Positions 1-6,671 of a stretch of 18,588 nt of DNA are shown here, one piece after another; the stretch's first letter is position 1; every line of letters starts with the position of its first letter. The stretch comes from DATHSN01 sp035464115. Its GTDB lineage: Bacteria; Actinomycetota; Acidimicrobiia; Acidimicrobiales; SKKL01. The notes beneath the pieces were generated by a model. The model saw only the letters and a list, made by a program, of their open reading frames with translations, was not told the DNA's origin and ran no database searches. The translations under genes and the position numbers were made by a program. The stretch is from the NCBI GenBank assembly GCA_035464115.1, contig DATHSN010000020.1, positions 1-18,588 of the forward strand, written 5' to 3'.

Positions 1-84
1 GTGCGACAGCTGCATGTGCCCCATGGGGACCTCCGTGGTGTCCAGGTGGTCGGCGACGATCGCCAGCCACCGGCGACATTCCAC
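1..84 (-). CDS. N-terminal fragment of an unrecognised protein (runs off the window)
   Basis: Read on the minus strand, an open frame starts at a GTG (82-84) and leaves the window after 28 codons. It begins MECRRWLAIVADHLDTTEVP. An in-frame stop lies upstream at 106-108 and I see no other start between them. About 26 of the 28 codons end in G or C, clearly more than in the competing plus-strand frame, so coding is likely on this strand. No Shine-Dalgarno sequence is obvious. I do not recognise the family from so little. The gene diverges from the peroxiredoxin gene, so 85-211 would carry both promoters. Confidence 0.45.
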   Translation of the reverse strand, partial: MECRRWLAIVADHLDTTEVPMGHMQLSH

Positions 85-90
85 CGGTGC

Positions 91-110
91 GGTGACAGCA
101 CCGCGTCACC
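91..110. promoter_or_regulatory. Inverted repeat GGTGAC-N8-GTCACC in the divergent promoter region
   Basis: Two perfect 6-bp arms (91-96 and 105-110) are separated by 8 bp, just upstream of the GTG at 84. A second nested pair, GGTGC/GCACC, overlaps them. The size and position suit a dimeric repressor site for the minus-strand gene. In DNA this GC-rich, 6-bp arms can arise by chance, so the assignment is weak. Confidence 0.25.
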
Positions 111-137
111 CGCCGTGCGCCCCGACGAGGAGGTGAA

Positions 138-153
138 ATACCCCTGGGGGTAG
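138..153. promoter_or_regulatory. CsoR/CstR/FrmR-type operator-like palindrome upstream of the peroxiredoxin gene
   Basis: The sequence ATACCCCTGGGGGTAG contains perfect arms TACCCC (139-144) and GGGGTA (147-152) around a 2-bp centre. This is the pattern known for operators of the CsoR family (ATACCC, about 4 bp, GGGTAT), bound by copper-, persulfide- or formaldehyde-sensing repressors. It lies 59 bp upstream of the peroxiredoxin start, where it could cover the promoter. No -35/-10 pair can be assigned with confidence. The match is direct; the regulator and its ligand are inference, and no CsoR-family gene is in the window. Confidence 0.55.
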
Positions 154-211
154 ATGCGTTGTACCGGGCAGGAACCAGCACACCCCCCGGCCACTCGATG
201 GAGGACCCACC

Positions 212-841
212 ATGACCTCTCTGCACCTCGGCGACGTCGCCCCCGACTTCACCGCCATGACCACCGACGGGGAGATCTCCTTCCACGAGTGGAAGAAGGG
301 CTCCTGGGCGGTGTTCTTCAGCCATCCCGCCGACTTCACCCCGGTGTGCACCACCGAGCTCGGTCGCACCGCCGCCCTCGAGAGCGAGTTCGCCAAGCGC
401 AACACCAAGGCCATGGCCCTCTCGATCGACCCCATCGAGGACCACCACCGCTGGGCCCCCGACATCGGTGAGGTCACCGGCACCGCGCTGAACTTCCCGA
501 TCGTGGCCGACCCCGACCACCGCATCGCCGAGCTCTACGACATGATCCACCCGGGCGAGGGCGACACCTCCACCGTGCGCTCGGTGTTCATCGTCGACCC
601 CGACAACAAGCTCCGCTTGATGCTCACCTATCCCAAGTCCGTGGGCCGCAACTTCGACGAGATCGTCCGGGTCATCGACGCCCTCCAGGCCACCGACGCC
701 AACCCCATCGCCACCCCGGCCGACTGGAAGCCCGGCGACCGCGTGATCGTCGCCATGGGCGTGTCGACCGAGGACGCCAAGGAGAAGTTCCAGAACGTCG
801 AGGAGTTCAAGCCCTACCTGCGCTTCGCCGACGCCCCCTGA
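212..841 (+). CDS. 1-Cys peroxiredoxin (Prx6 type)
   Basis: A 209-aa thioredoxin-fold peroxidase that reduces hydrogen peroxide and organic peroxides through a peroxidatic cysteine; the protein is predicted to be cytoplasmic. The active-site stretch PADFTPVCTTE puts the cysteine at residue 46 with Thr43 as its usual partner, and Arg123 (TVRSVFIVDP) fits the conserved active-site arginine. Cys46 is the only cysteine, so this is the 1-Cys class, and the C-terminal extension (FKPYLRF near the end) fits Prx6-type length. The ATG at 212 is preceded by GGAGGA (200-205) with a 6-nt gap. It is a single gene with a hairpin after its stop, and a CsoR-family-like operator upstream suggests stress-induced expression. 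The family is secure; the reductant is unknown. Confidence 0.93.
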   Translation: MTSLHLGDVAPDFTAMTTDGEISFHEWKKGSWAVFFSHPADFTPVCTTELGRTAALESEFAKRNTKAMALSIDPIEDHHRWAPDIGEVTGTALNFPIVADPDHRIAELYDMIHPGEGDTSTVRSVFIVDPDNKLRLMLTYPKSVGRNFDEIVRVIDALQATDANPIATPADWKPGDRVIVAMGVSTEDAKEKFQNVEEFKPYLRFADAP

Positions 842-847
842 CCCGCA

Positions 848-885
848 CCGGTGCCCGCGACCGTCACGTCGGCCGCGGGCACCGG
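848..885. terminator. Hairpin between convergent genes (probable bidirectional terminator)
   Basis: A perfect 12-bp inverted repeat, CCGGTGCCCGCG (848-859) and CGCGGGCACCGG (874-885), surrounds a 14-nt loop that can form an inner CCG/CGG stem. It sits 7 bp after the peroxiredoxin stop and 24 bp beyond the stop of the opposing SRPBCC gene. There is no T-tract on either side, which is common for high-GC actinobacterial hairpins. Confidence 0.6.
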
Positions 886-909
886 GTCGACGGGCCTCGA
901 CGTCCGCCG

Positions 910-1428
910 TCACCGGTCATCGGGCGCCGCCTCTGCGGCGGCCTTGATGGCGGCGAGGGTGACGCTCATCTGCTCGCGCATGTCGAGGTGCTGCGCCATG
1001 AATCGACGGATGAACGGGCGGAACCACGCCTGTGGGACCTTCACCGGCTGGAGCGACTGGGTGAGCCGAGAGCCGGTGGCGATCGGCTCGATGGAGAAGC
1101 CCCACACCGACGAGTCGGCCGACGGGCCGAACCGGAACCCGGGGACGGTGCGATAGGCGAACTCCCGACCGGGTTCGGCAGCGACGACCTCGCAGACCCG
1201 CGACCACCTGTTGCGGCCCCACCGGTTGTGGCCCGTGAAGCGCGCGCCGAGGCCCCGGCGGTCGTCCTGCCACTCGGCGCCGTGGCACTCAGGGCTCCAC
1301 TCACCGATCCGGGTCACGTCGCTCACCAGATCGAAGACCGTGCCGGGTGAGGCCGCGATGTCGACCGACACCTCTCGCCGCACCAGCCACACCGCGTGCT
1401 TGCCCGTGTCCGTCGCAACGTCGCTCAT
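910..1428 (-). CDS. SRPBCC (polyketide cyclase/START-like) family protein
   Basis: A 172-aa protein of the helix-grip fold that binds hydrophobic ligands. The N-terminal half shows the usual pattern: a first strand (VSVDIAASPGTVFDLVSDV) followed by the W-S-P-E turn of RIGEWSPECHGAEW. Central strands (ARFTGHNRWG, SRVCEVVAAEPGREFAYRT) and a long C-terminal helix (HLDMREQMSVTLAAIKAAAE) follow. There is no signal peptide or membrane segment. The ATG at 1428 has GGGGGA about 6 nt upstream. It is divergent from a TetR gene across 53 bp that contain a palindrome, so it is probably that regulator's target. The ligand or substrate cannot be told from sequence; some relatives are enzymes and others only carriers. 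Confidence 0.85.
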   Translation of the reverse strand: MSDVATDTGKHAVWLVRREVSVDIAASPGTVFDLVSDVTRIGEWSPECHGAEWQDDRRGLGARFTGHNRWGRNRWSRVCEVVAAEPGREFAYRTVPGFRFGPSADSSVWGFSIEPIATGSRLTQSLQPVKVPQAWFRPFIRRFMAQHLDMREQMSVTLAAIKAAAEAAPDDR

Positions 1429-1467
1429 CGCCGGTCCCCCCTGGGTCGTCGCTTTTTCGATACAGTA

Positions 1468-1479
1468 CCACTGCAGTGG
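1468..1479. promoter_or_regulatory. Perfect 12-bp palindrome, probable TetR operator
   Basis: CCACTGCAGTGG is a perfect palindrome that ends 2 bp before the TetR start codon, in the 53-bp gap between two divergent genes. Just to its left, TACAGT (1461-1466) could act as a plus-strand -10 for a near-leaderless TetR transcript. On the minus strand, TCGACA followed by CTGTAT at 17-bp spacing could be the promoter of the SRPBCC gene, with the palindrome in its spacer. TetR-family regulators commonly repress themselves and a divergent neighbour in this way. The palindrome is seen directly; the promoter elements are weak. Confidence 0.6.
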
Positions 1480-1481
1480 AT

Positions 1482-2180
1482 ATGTCGACGCGACCGACGG
1501 ACGACGACCGCCCGAGGCGGCGCTACGACAACAGCCGGCGCGCCGCGGCAGCGCGTCGGACGCGGCGCCGCATCGTGGATGCGGCCGCGACGTGCTTCGC
1601 CGAGACCGGCTTCGATGCCACGTCGATCCGCGCGATCGCCGAGCGAGCGGGCACGTCGCCCGAGACCATCTACGCCGCGTTCGGCACCAAGGTCGGAGTG
1701 CTCCAGGCGTGGATCGACCAGGCGGTCACCGGCGACGACGACGAGATCCCGCTACGGGAGCGAGAGGCCTTCACGGCGCTCGCGGCCCCTGACGACGTCG
1801 ACGGCGCCCTCCGGCAGTTCGTTCGCAGCGGCCGGAAGATCAACGAGCGCGTCGCCGTGCCGATCCAGGTCGCGCGGGCCGCTGCGCCGTCGAGCCCCGA
1901 GCTCGCCGGTCTGCTCGCCGAGAACGAGCGCCGCCGCCACCACGACTTCGCCGCTGCGGTCGAGCACCTGACCCGCGAGACGCAGATCCCGGGTGGGCTC
2001 TCGGTCGAACGAGCAGCGCAGCTCGTCGCCGCGTTGGGCTCGGTCGACCTGTACCGGTCGCTCGTCCTCGAGGCCGGCTGGACCTCGACGGAGTACGACG
2101 ATCACCTCGTGCGCCTCATCGCGGCCGTGCTCGGGCTCGGGCCGTCCCCGGGCCGTCGCTCCCGGAGCCGCCCGAGGTAG
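1482..2180 (+). CDS. TetR/AcrR family transcriptional regulator
   Basis: A 232-aa repressor-type protein. The N-terminal DNA-binding domain covers residues 28-75: a helix RRRIVDAAATCFAETGF, then TSIRAIAERAGTSPETIYAAFGTK, the standard TetR helix-turn-helix with its Y-x-x-F signature. The rest (about 80-225) is a helical ligand-binding domain of variable sequence. The ATG at 1482 was chosen because the 45 in-frame codons upstream would overlap the divergent SRPBCC gene and do not look like protein. The N-terminus before the helix is rich in Arg and Asp. A perfect palindrome 2 bp upstream suggests autoregulation. The last 26 codons overlap the opposing DUF2784 gene. The inducer is unknown. Confidence 0.9.
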   Translation: MSTRPTDDDRPRRRYDNSRRAAAARRTRRRIVDAAATCFAETGFDATSIRAIAERAGTSPETIYAAFGTKVGVLQAWIDQAVTGDDDEIPLREREAFTALAAPDDVDGALRQFVRSGRKINERVAVPIQVARAAAPSSPELAGLLAENERRRHHDFAAAVEHLTRETQIPGGLSVERAAQLVAALGSVDLYRSLVLEAGWTSTEYDDHLVRLIAAVLGLGPSPGRRSRSRPR

Positions 2181-2533
2181 CGCGGGCGCTGGCGCCTCGC
2201 GAAGAGCACGACCCAGCTGGCGACCACGACCACCGCCGCGACGGCCTGCGCCTGGCGGAGCATGTCGCCCGGGTACAGCACGCCCTCGACGTAGCGCTCG
2301 ATGAAGGACTCGTCGTAGCGATCGCGTCCGCCGCGCTCACGGAGATCCCGCTCGAGCAGCGTGAGCGGGCAGGTGATGCTGAACACGATGATCCACACGC
2401 TGTAGAGGACCGACGGCACGTGGAGCCAGAGGACCTTCGGCCACCGCAGCGCGAGCACCCCGCCGACCACCACGAACACGACGAACGCGAAGTGGACCAG
2501 CACCACGGCGTCGGCCACCACCCGGTAGGTCAT
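2102..2533 (-). CDS. DUF2784 family small membrane protein
   Basis: A 143-aa protein with three predicted membrane helices (about residues 5-28, 34-57 and 93-111). The family signatures are visible: CPLTLLE after the second helix, an LRERGGRDRYDESFIERYV stretch, and YPGDM before the third helix. These fit DUF2784, widespread in proteobacteria and actinobacteria, with no established function that I know of. The ATG at 2533 has a good ribosome site (GAGGTGAGG just upstream). The C-terminal tail is basic and rich in Arg and Pro, probably cytoplasmic. Its last 79 nt are antisense to the end of the TetR gene, so the two transcripts must overlap. Confidence 0.85.
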   Translation of the reverse strand: MTYRVVADAVVLVHFAFVVFVVVGGVLALRWPKVLWLHVPSVLYSVWIIVFSITCPLTLLERDLRERGGRDRYDESFIERYVEGVLYPGDMLRQAQAVAAVVVVASWVVLFARRQRPRYLGRLRERRPGDGPSPSTAAMRRTR

Positions 2534-2627
2534 CGCCTCACCTCGAGCGCACTCGGGTCGCCAGTCCCCTCAGGCTACCGACGTTCCGTGCACCGGGGAT
2601 GCGGTACCCCACGACGTCGGCCGAGGG

Positions 2628-2998
2628 CTACAGGTAGCGCAGGGCGCGGGCCCGCTCGATGGCCTCGGCACGAGACGAGGCGTTGCGCTCCCGGCGACGG
2701 GCGATCCGACACACGACCGGGAAGGCCTCGGCGCACGCTTCCGCCAGCCGGAACACGAGTCCCCCCTCGGCCCCGAACCGGCCGGCCCCACCACCAACCG
2801 CAGCGCGGCGGGCGCGGCCCGCTCGAGCTGCTCGACGAGCGCAGGCCGGGGCACGTCGGGCGACAGCGGCACCGGCACCACGAACTTCGACGGGGCGAAC
2901 CGCGCCGGGCGGCGGTGTCGTAGCGGCGTGGCATCGCCGGTTCCGTTCACGGCGACACGGTATCCACCGATCTCCGCACCGTTCGGGCGATCACCCAC
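2628..2998 (-). pseudogene. Frameshifted remnant of a LuxR/LAL (MalT-like) regulator
   Basis: On the minus strand, one frame reads KFVVPVPLSPDVPRPALVEQ and then LERA...LRLVVGPAGSG. This resembles the start of LAL-type regulators up to the Walker A loop, but the GK[ST] that should follow is absent. A second frame then reads LVFRLAEACAEAFPVVCRIA and ends SSRAEAIERARALRYL before a stop at 2628-2630, like the last helix of a LuxR DNA-binding domain. The frames join if one G is added to a six-G run (2761-2766 as C on the plus strand), giving about 123 aa. LAL proteins usually have 800-900 aa, so most of the gene would be deleted. Alternatively it is a small unknown gene with a frameshift or base-call error. 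I see no gene in the flanks 2534-2627 and 2999-3080. Confidence 0.45.
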
Positions 2999-3080
2999 CG
3001 GGGGTGATGTGGTCGCCGACCCGGGGCCGGATCATCGCGAACGGTTGGCCGCGCCGCGGCCGGGTGACGAGGAGATGGCG

Positions 3081-4979
3081 ATGCCGATCGAGCACGACCC
3101 GCAGGTGGCACCGGCGACGCGTCGGTCGATCGACGAGCGAGCCGTCGGGCTCCCCTTCGACGACGACGCCGACTTCGACGACGCCACCCGGGGGTTCGTG
3201 GCCCGCAGCGAGACCCGCCAGATCCGCGCCGACGACGGCCGGGTGGTGTGGGACCTCGACGCCTACCGCTTCCTCGACGGCCCGTGCCCGCCGAGCGCCC
3301 ACCCCAGCCTGTGGCGCCAGGGCAAGCTGCTGATCGAGGACGGCCTGTTCGAGGTCACCGACGGCATCTACCAGGTGCGCGGCTACGACCTGTCGGTGAT
3401 GAGCGTGATCGAGGGCGACACCGGCGTGATCGTGATCGACCCGCTGATCTCCCGTGAGACGGCCGCCGCCGCGTTCGCCCTCTACCAGGAGCACCGGGGG
3501 CCGCGCCCGGTCACCGGCATGATCTACACCCACTCCCACGCGGACCACTTCGGGGGCGTGAAGGGCATCATCAGCGACGAGGACGTCACGTCGGGGCGGG
3601 TGCCGGTGATCGCGCCGGAGGGGTTCCTCGAGCACGCCGTCGCCGAGAACGTGTTCGCCGGCACAGCCATGACCCGGCGCGCCGCCTACATGTACGGCGC
3701 GTCGCTCGACAAGGGGCCGGCCGGCCAGATCGGCGCCGGGCTCGGCCAGACCACCTCCACCGGCGAGGTCACCCTCATCGCCCCCACGGTCGACGTCACC
3801 CACACCGGCCAGGAGCTCGTGGTCGACGGGGTGCGCATGGTGTTCCAGATGACGCCCGGCGCCGAGGCGCCGGCCGAGATGAACTTCTACTTCCCCGATC
3901 GGCGGGCTCTCTGCACGGCCGAGAACACCTCGCACACCCTCCACAACATCCTCACCATCCGGGGCGCGCAGGTGCGCGACGCCCAGGCCTGGTCCGCCTA
4001 CCTCACCGAGACCATCGACCTGTGGGGCGACGAGCTCGAGCTGGTGTTCGCGTCGCACCACTGGCCCACCTGGGGCCGCGAGCGGGCCGTCGAGTTCCTG
4101 TCGGTGCAGCGCGACATGTACGCGTACCTCCACGACCAGACGCTGCGCCTGATGAACCAGGGCTTCGTCGGCCGAGAGATCGCCGAGATGATCGAGCTGC
4201 CACCTGCCCTCGAGCAGGCATGGCACGTGCACGGCTACTACGGCTCGGTGAGCCACAACGTCAAGGCCATCTACCAGCGCTACATGGGCTGGTACGAGGG
4301 CAACCCGGCCCGACTGTGGACCCATCCGCCGTCCGCCGCCGGCGAGCGCTACGTCCGGGCCATGGGCGGCGCCGACGCCGCGGTCGCCGAGGCCCGCCGG
4401 GCGTTCGAGGACGGCGACCTGCGCTGGGCGGCCGAGGTGCTCGACCACGTGCTGTTCACCGACGAGCACCACCCCGGCGCACGCGCGTTGCAGGCCGACA
4501 CCCTCGAGCAGCTCGGGTTCGGCTCGGAGAACGGCACGTGGCGCAACGCCTATCTCTCCGGCGCCCACGAGCTGCGCCACGGGACGATGGGCACCCCGGT
4601 GTCGGCGACGTCGCCCGACGTGCTCGGCGCGCTCACCGTCGGCCAGATCCTGTCCTCCATCGCCATCCGGGTCGACGGGCCGCGCGCCTGGCACGAGCAC
4701 CTCGTGGTCTCGGTCGTGATCAGCGACGAGGGCACGGTCCACGTCGCCGAGCTGCGCAACGGCGTGCTCGCCCACGGGCGCACCGACCGGCCCGCCGACG
4801 GCTCCACCACGTTCACGCTGAGCCGGATCGCCCTCATCGGCCTCGTCACCGGCCAGCTCGACCTCGCCGGGGCGCTCGCCGGCGGCGCCGTCGCGGTCGA
4901 CGGCGATCCGGCGGTGCTCGGACGGCTCACCGCGCTGCTCGCCCCGGTCGATCCTGGCTTCCCCATCGTCACCCCCTGA
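3081..4979 (+). CDS. Alkylsulfatase, SdsA1/BDS1-type metallo-beta-lactamase-fold enzyme
   Basis: A 632-aa enzyme expected to hydrolyse primary alkyl sulfates such as SDS to alcohol and sulfate. The metallo-hydrolase motif is HSHADH at 151-156. Seven candidate zinc ligands are visible: His151, His153, Asp155, His156, Glu262, Glu281 and His326. They keep a constant offset of 18 from the Pseudomonas SdsA1 ligands as I remember them. Family blocks ENTSHTLHN and ASHHWPTWG are intact. A middle dimerisation domain follows, then a C-terminal SCP2-like domain (about 510-632). No signal peptide is seen, so it is probably cytoplasmic, unlike secreted SdsA1. The ATG at 3081 has AGGAG at 3070-3074 with a 6-nt gap; the ATG at 3075 would be too close to it. 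It leads an operon with a sulfate-type transporter. Confidence 0.92.
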   Translation: MPIEHDPQVAPATRRSIDERAVGLPFDDDADFDDATRGFVARSETRQIRADDGRVVWDLDAYRFLDGPCPPSAHPSLWRQGKLLIEDGLFEVTDGIYQVRGYDLSVMSVIEGDTGVIVIDPLISRETAAAAFALYQEHRGPRPVTGMIYTHSHADHFGGVKGIISDEDVTSGRVPVIAPEGFLEHAVAENVFAGTAMTRRAAYMYGASLDKGPAGQIGAGLGQTTSTGEVTLIAPTVDVTHTGQELVVDGVRMVFQMTPGAEAPAEMNFYFPDRRALCTAENTSHTLHNILTIRGAQVRDAQAWSAYLTETIDLWGDELELVFASHHWPTWGRERAVEFLSVQRDMYAYLHDQTLRLMNQGFVGREIAEMIELPPALEQAWHVHGYYGSVSHNVKAIYQRYMGWYEGNPARLWTHPPSAAGERYVRAMGGADAAVAEARRAFEDGDLRWAAEVLDHVLFTDEHHPGARALQADTLEQLGFGSENGTWRNAYLSGAHELRHGTMGTPVSATSPDVLGALTVGQILSSIAIRVDGPRAWHEHLVVSVVISDEGTVHVAELRNGVLAHGRTDRPADGSTTFTLSRIALIGLVTGQLDLAGALAGGAVAVDGDPAVLGRLTALLAPVDPGFPIVTP

Positions 4980-4982
4980 GTC

Positions 4983-6671
4983 GTGCGACCCCTCGCCCGC
5001 TGGTGGGCCGCCGAGCGCATCGACCGGCGCGCCCGACGGTCGGAGGCGCTCGCCGGGGTGACGGTGGCCATCGGCGGCGTCCCCGACGGCATGGCCGCCA
5101 GCGTGCTGGCGGGGGTCAACCCCATCCACGGGCTGTACGCCAGCGCCATCGGGCCTCTCGTCGGCGGCCTCCTGTCGAGCAGCCGCCTCATGGTGGTCAC
5201 CACCACCAGCGCAGCGGCGCTCGCCGCCGGCGCCGCGGTGCAGACGCTGCCGCGGGCCGACCGGCCCGACGCGCTGTTCCTCTTGACCGTGCTTGCCGGG
5301 GCCCTCATGGCGCTGGCCGGTGCACTTCGGCTGGGGCGCACCACCCGGTTCGTGTCGCACTCGGTGATGACCGGGTTCCTCACCGGGGTGGCCGTCAACA
5401 TCGTGTTCGGGCAGGTCGGCGAGCTCACCGGCGCCCCCGCCGAGGGCGACCTGGCAGTCGAGCGGGCGTACTCGGCCATCACCTCGCCCGGGCAGTGGCA
5501 GGTCACCACCCTGGCCGTCGCGGGCCTGGCGGCGGTGCTGCTGCTGGGTCTGGCCCGCACCCGCTGGGCGAGCGTGAGCGCCATCGCCGCTCTCGCCGTC
5601 CCCACGGCGCTGGCCATCGTCGCGGGATGGGACGGGGTCCGCCGGGTGAGCGACCTCGGGCAGGTGCCCTCCGGGCTCCCGACACCGGCGCTCCCCGACC
5701 TCGGCGCGCTCAGCCTCGACGTGGTCGCTGGCGCGTTCGCCGTCGCCGTCATCGTGCTGGTGCAGGCCGCCGGGGTGAGTGAGGCCGCACCCAATCCCGA
5801 CGGCACCCGCAGCGACGCCAACCGCGACTTCCTCGCCCAGGGCGCCGCCAACCTCGCGGCCGGACTGGTGCGCGGTCAGCCCGTGGGCGGGGCGGTCGGG
5901 CAGACCGCGCTCAACGTCCGCGCCGGGGGCCGCACCCGCTGGGCCGCCGTGTCGGCCGGGGTGTGGATGCTCATGATCCTCGTGGCCATCCCCGGCCTCG
6001 TCGGCGAGGTGGTCATGGCCAGCCTCGCCGCCGTGCTGGTCGTCGCTGCGCTGGGCTCACTGCGCCCCGCCGAGGTCCGGGCCGTGCTCGCCAGCGGCCG
6101 CGACTCCAGGGCCGCGCTCGTCACCACCTTCGTGGCCACCCTGGTGCTCCCGATCGCCGCCGCCGTCGGGATCGGCGTGGTCCTGTCGCTCGTGCTGCAG
6201 CTGCACCGCGAGCAGATGGACCTGCGCATCGTCCGCCTCCGCCTGACTGACGACGGGGGCATCGAGGAGGACGTCGTGCCGGCGACCACCCCGAGCCGTG
6301 AGGTGCTGGTGCTCGACGCCTACGGGAGCCTGCTCTTCGCTGGGGCGCGGACGCTGCTGGCCCGCCTGCCCGACCCCGCCGGCAGCGACCGTCCGGTCGT
6401 CGTGCTCCGCCTCCGGGGGCGGACCACGTTCGGGGCGACCTTCGTGGTCGCGATCCGCGACTACGCGGCCCGCCTGGCCGCCGTCGGGGGGCGCCTGGTC
6501 CTCTCCGGCGTCGACCCGGCCGTCGTCGACCGCCTCACCACCGGCCCCAGCGCCGACCTGCCCGAGCTCGTCGACATCGTGCCGGCCAGCGCCCGCCTCG
6601 GCGTCGCCACCCGCCGAGCGGTCGAGCTGGGCGAGCGGTGGCTCGACGGGCAGGAGCTGGAGGAGTCGTGA
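4983..6671 (+). CDS. SulP/SLC26 family sulfate-type anion transporter
   Basis: A 562-aa inner-membrane anion transporter. The N-terminal signature GVTVAIGGVPDGMAASVLAG followed by GLYASAIGPLVGGLLSSS is typical of SulP proteins, as is the segment RFVSHSVMTGFLTGVAVNI. About ten or more hydrophobic helices extend to residue 405, and a cytoplasmic STAS domain fills about 435-545 (EVLVLDAYGSLLFAGA onward). The GTG start lies 3 nt after the alkylsulfatase stop, so translational coupling is likely. Family members carry sulfate, bicarbonate or other anions, and substrate cannot be read from sequence. Placement next to a sulfate-releasing enzyme favours sulfate. The short cytoplasmic N-terminus (about 20 aa, Arg-rich) is normal. 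Confidence 0.9.
   Translation: MRPLARWWAAERIDRRARRSEALAGVTVAIGGVPDGMAASVLAGVNPIHGLYASAIGPLVGGLLSSSRLMVVTTTSAAALAAGAAVQTLPRADRPDALFLLTVLAGALMALAGALRLGRTTRFVSHSVMTGFLTGVAVNIVFGQVGELTGAPAEGDLAVERAYSAITSPGQWQVTTLAVAGLAAVLLLGLARTRWASVSAIAALAVPTALAIVAGWDGVRRVSDLGQVPSGLPTPALPDLGALSLDVVAGAFAVAVIVLVQAAGVSEAAPNPDGTRSDANRDFLAQGAANLAAGLVRGQPVGGAVGQTALNVRAGGRTRWAAVSAGVWMLMILVAIPGLVGEVVMASLAAVLVVAALGSLRPAEVRAVLASGRDSRAALVTTFVATLVLPIAAAVGIGVVLSLVLQLHREQMDLRIVRLRLTDDGGIEEDVVPATTPSREVLVLDAYGSLLFAGARTLLARLPDPAGSDRPVVVLRLRGRTTFGATFVVAIRDYAARLAAVGGRLVLSGVDPAVVDRLTTGPSADLPELVDIVPASARLGVATRRAVELGERWLDGQELEES

Noticed and set aside
198..215. Five-codon frame ATG...TGA overlapping the peroxiredoxin start
   Set aside because: It coincides with the Shine-Dalgarno sequence itself (GGAGGA), so it is most likely a by-product of that site.
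106..525. A 139-codon minus-strand frame over the peroxiredoxin start
   Set aside because: It is antisense to the peroxiredoxin active-site region and shows no protein-like pattern.
2991..5360. A 789-codon open frame on the minus strand
   Set aside because: It is antisense to the alkylsulfatase and SulP genes, which have clear motifs. Its translation is low-complexity, rich in Gly, Arg, His and Val, as expected from high-GC shadow frames.
4022..5782. A 586-codon plus-strand frame spanning the alkylsulfatase/SulP junction
   Set aside because: Arg/Ala/Pro-rich frame-shifted reading of two well-supported genes.
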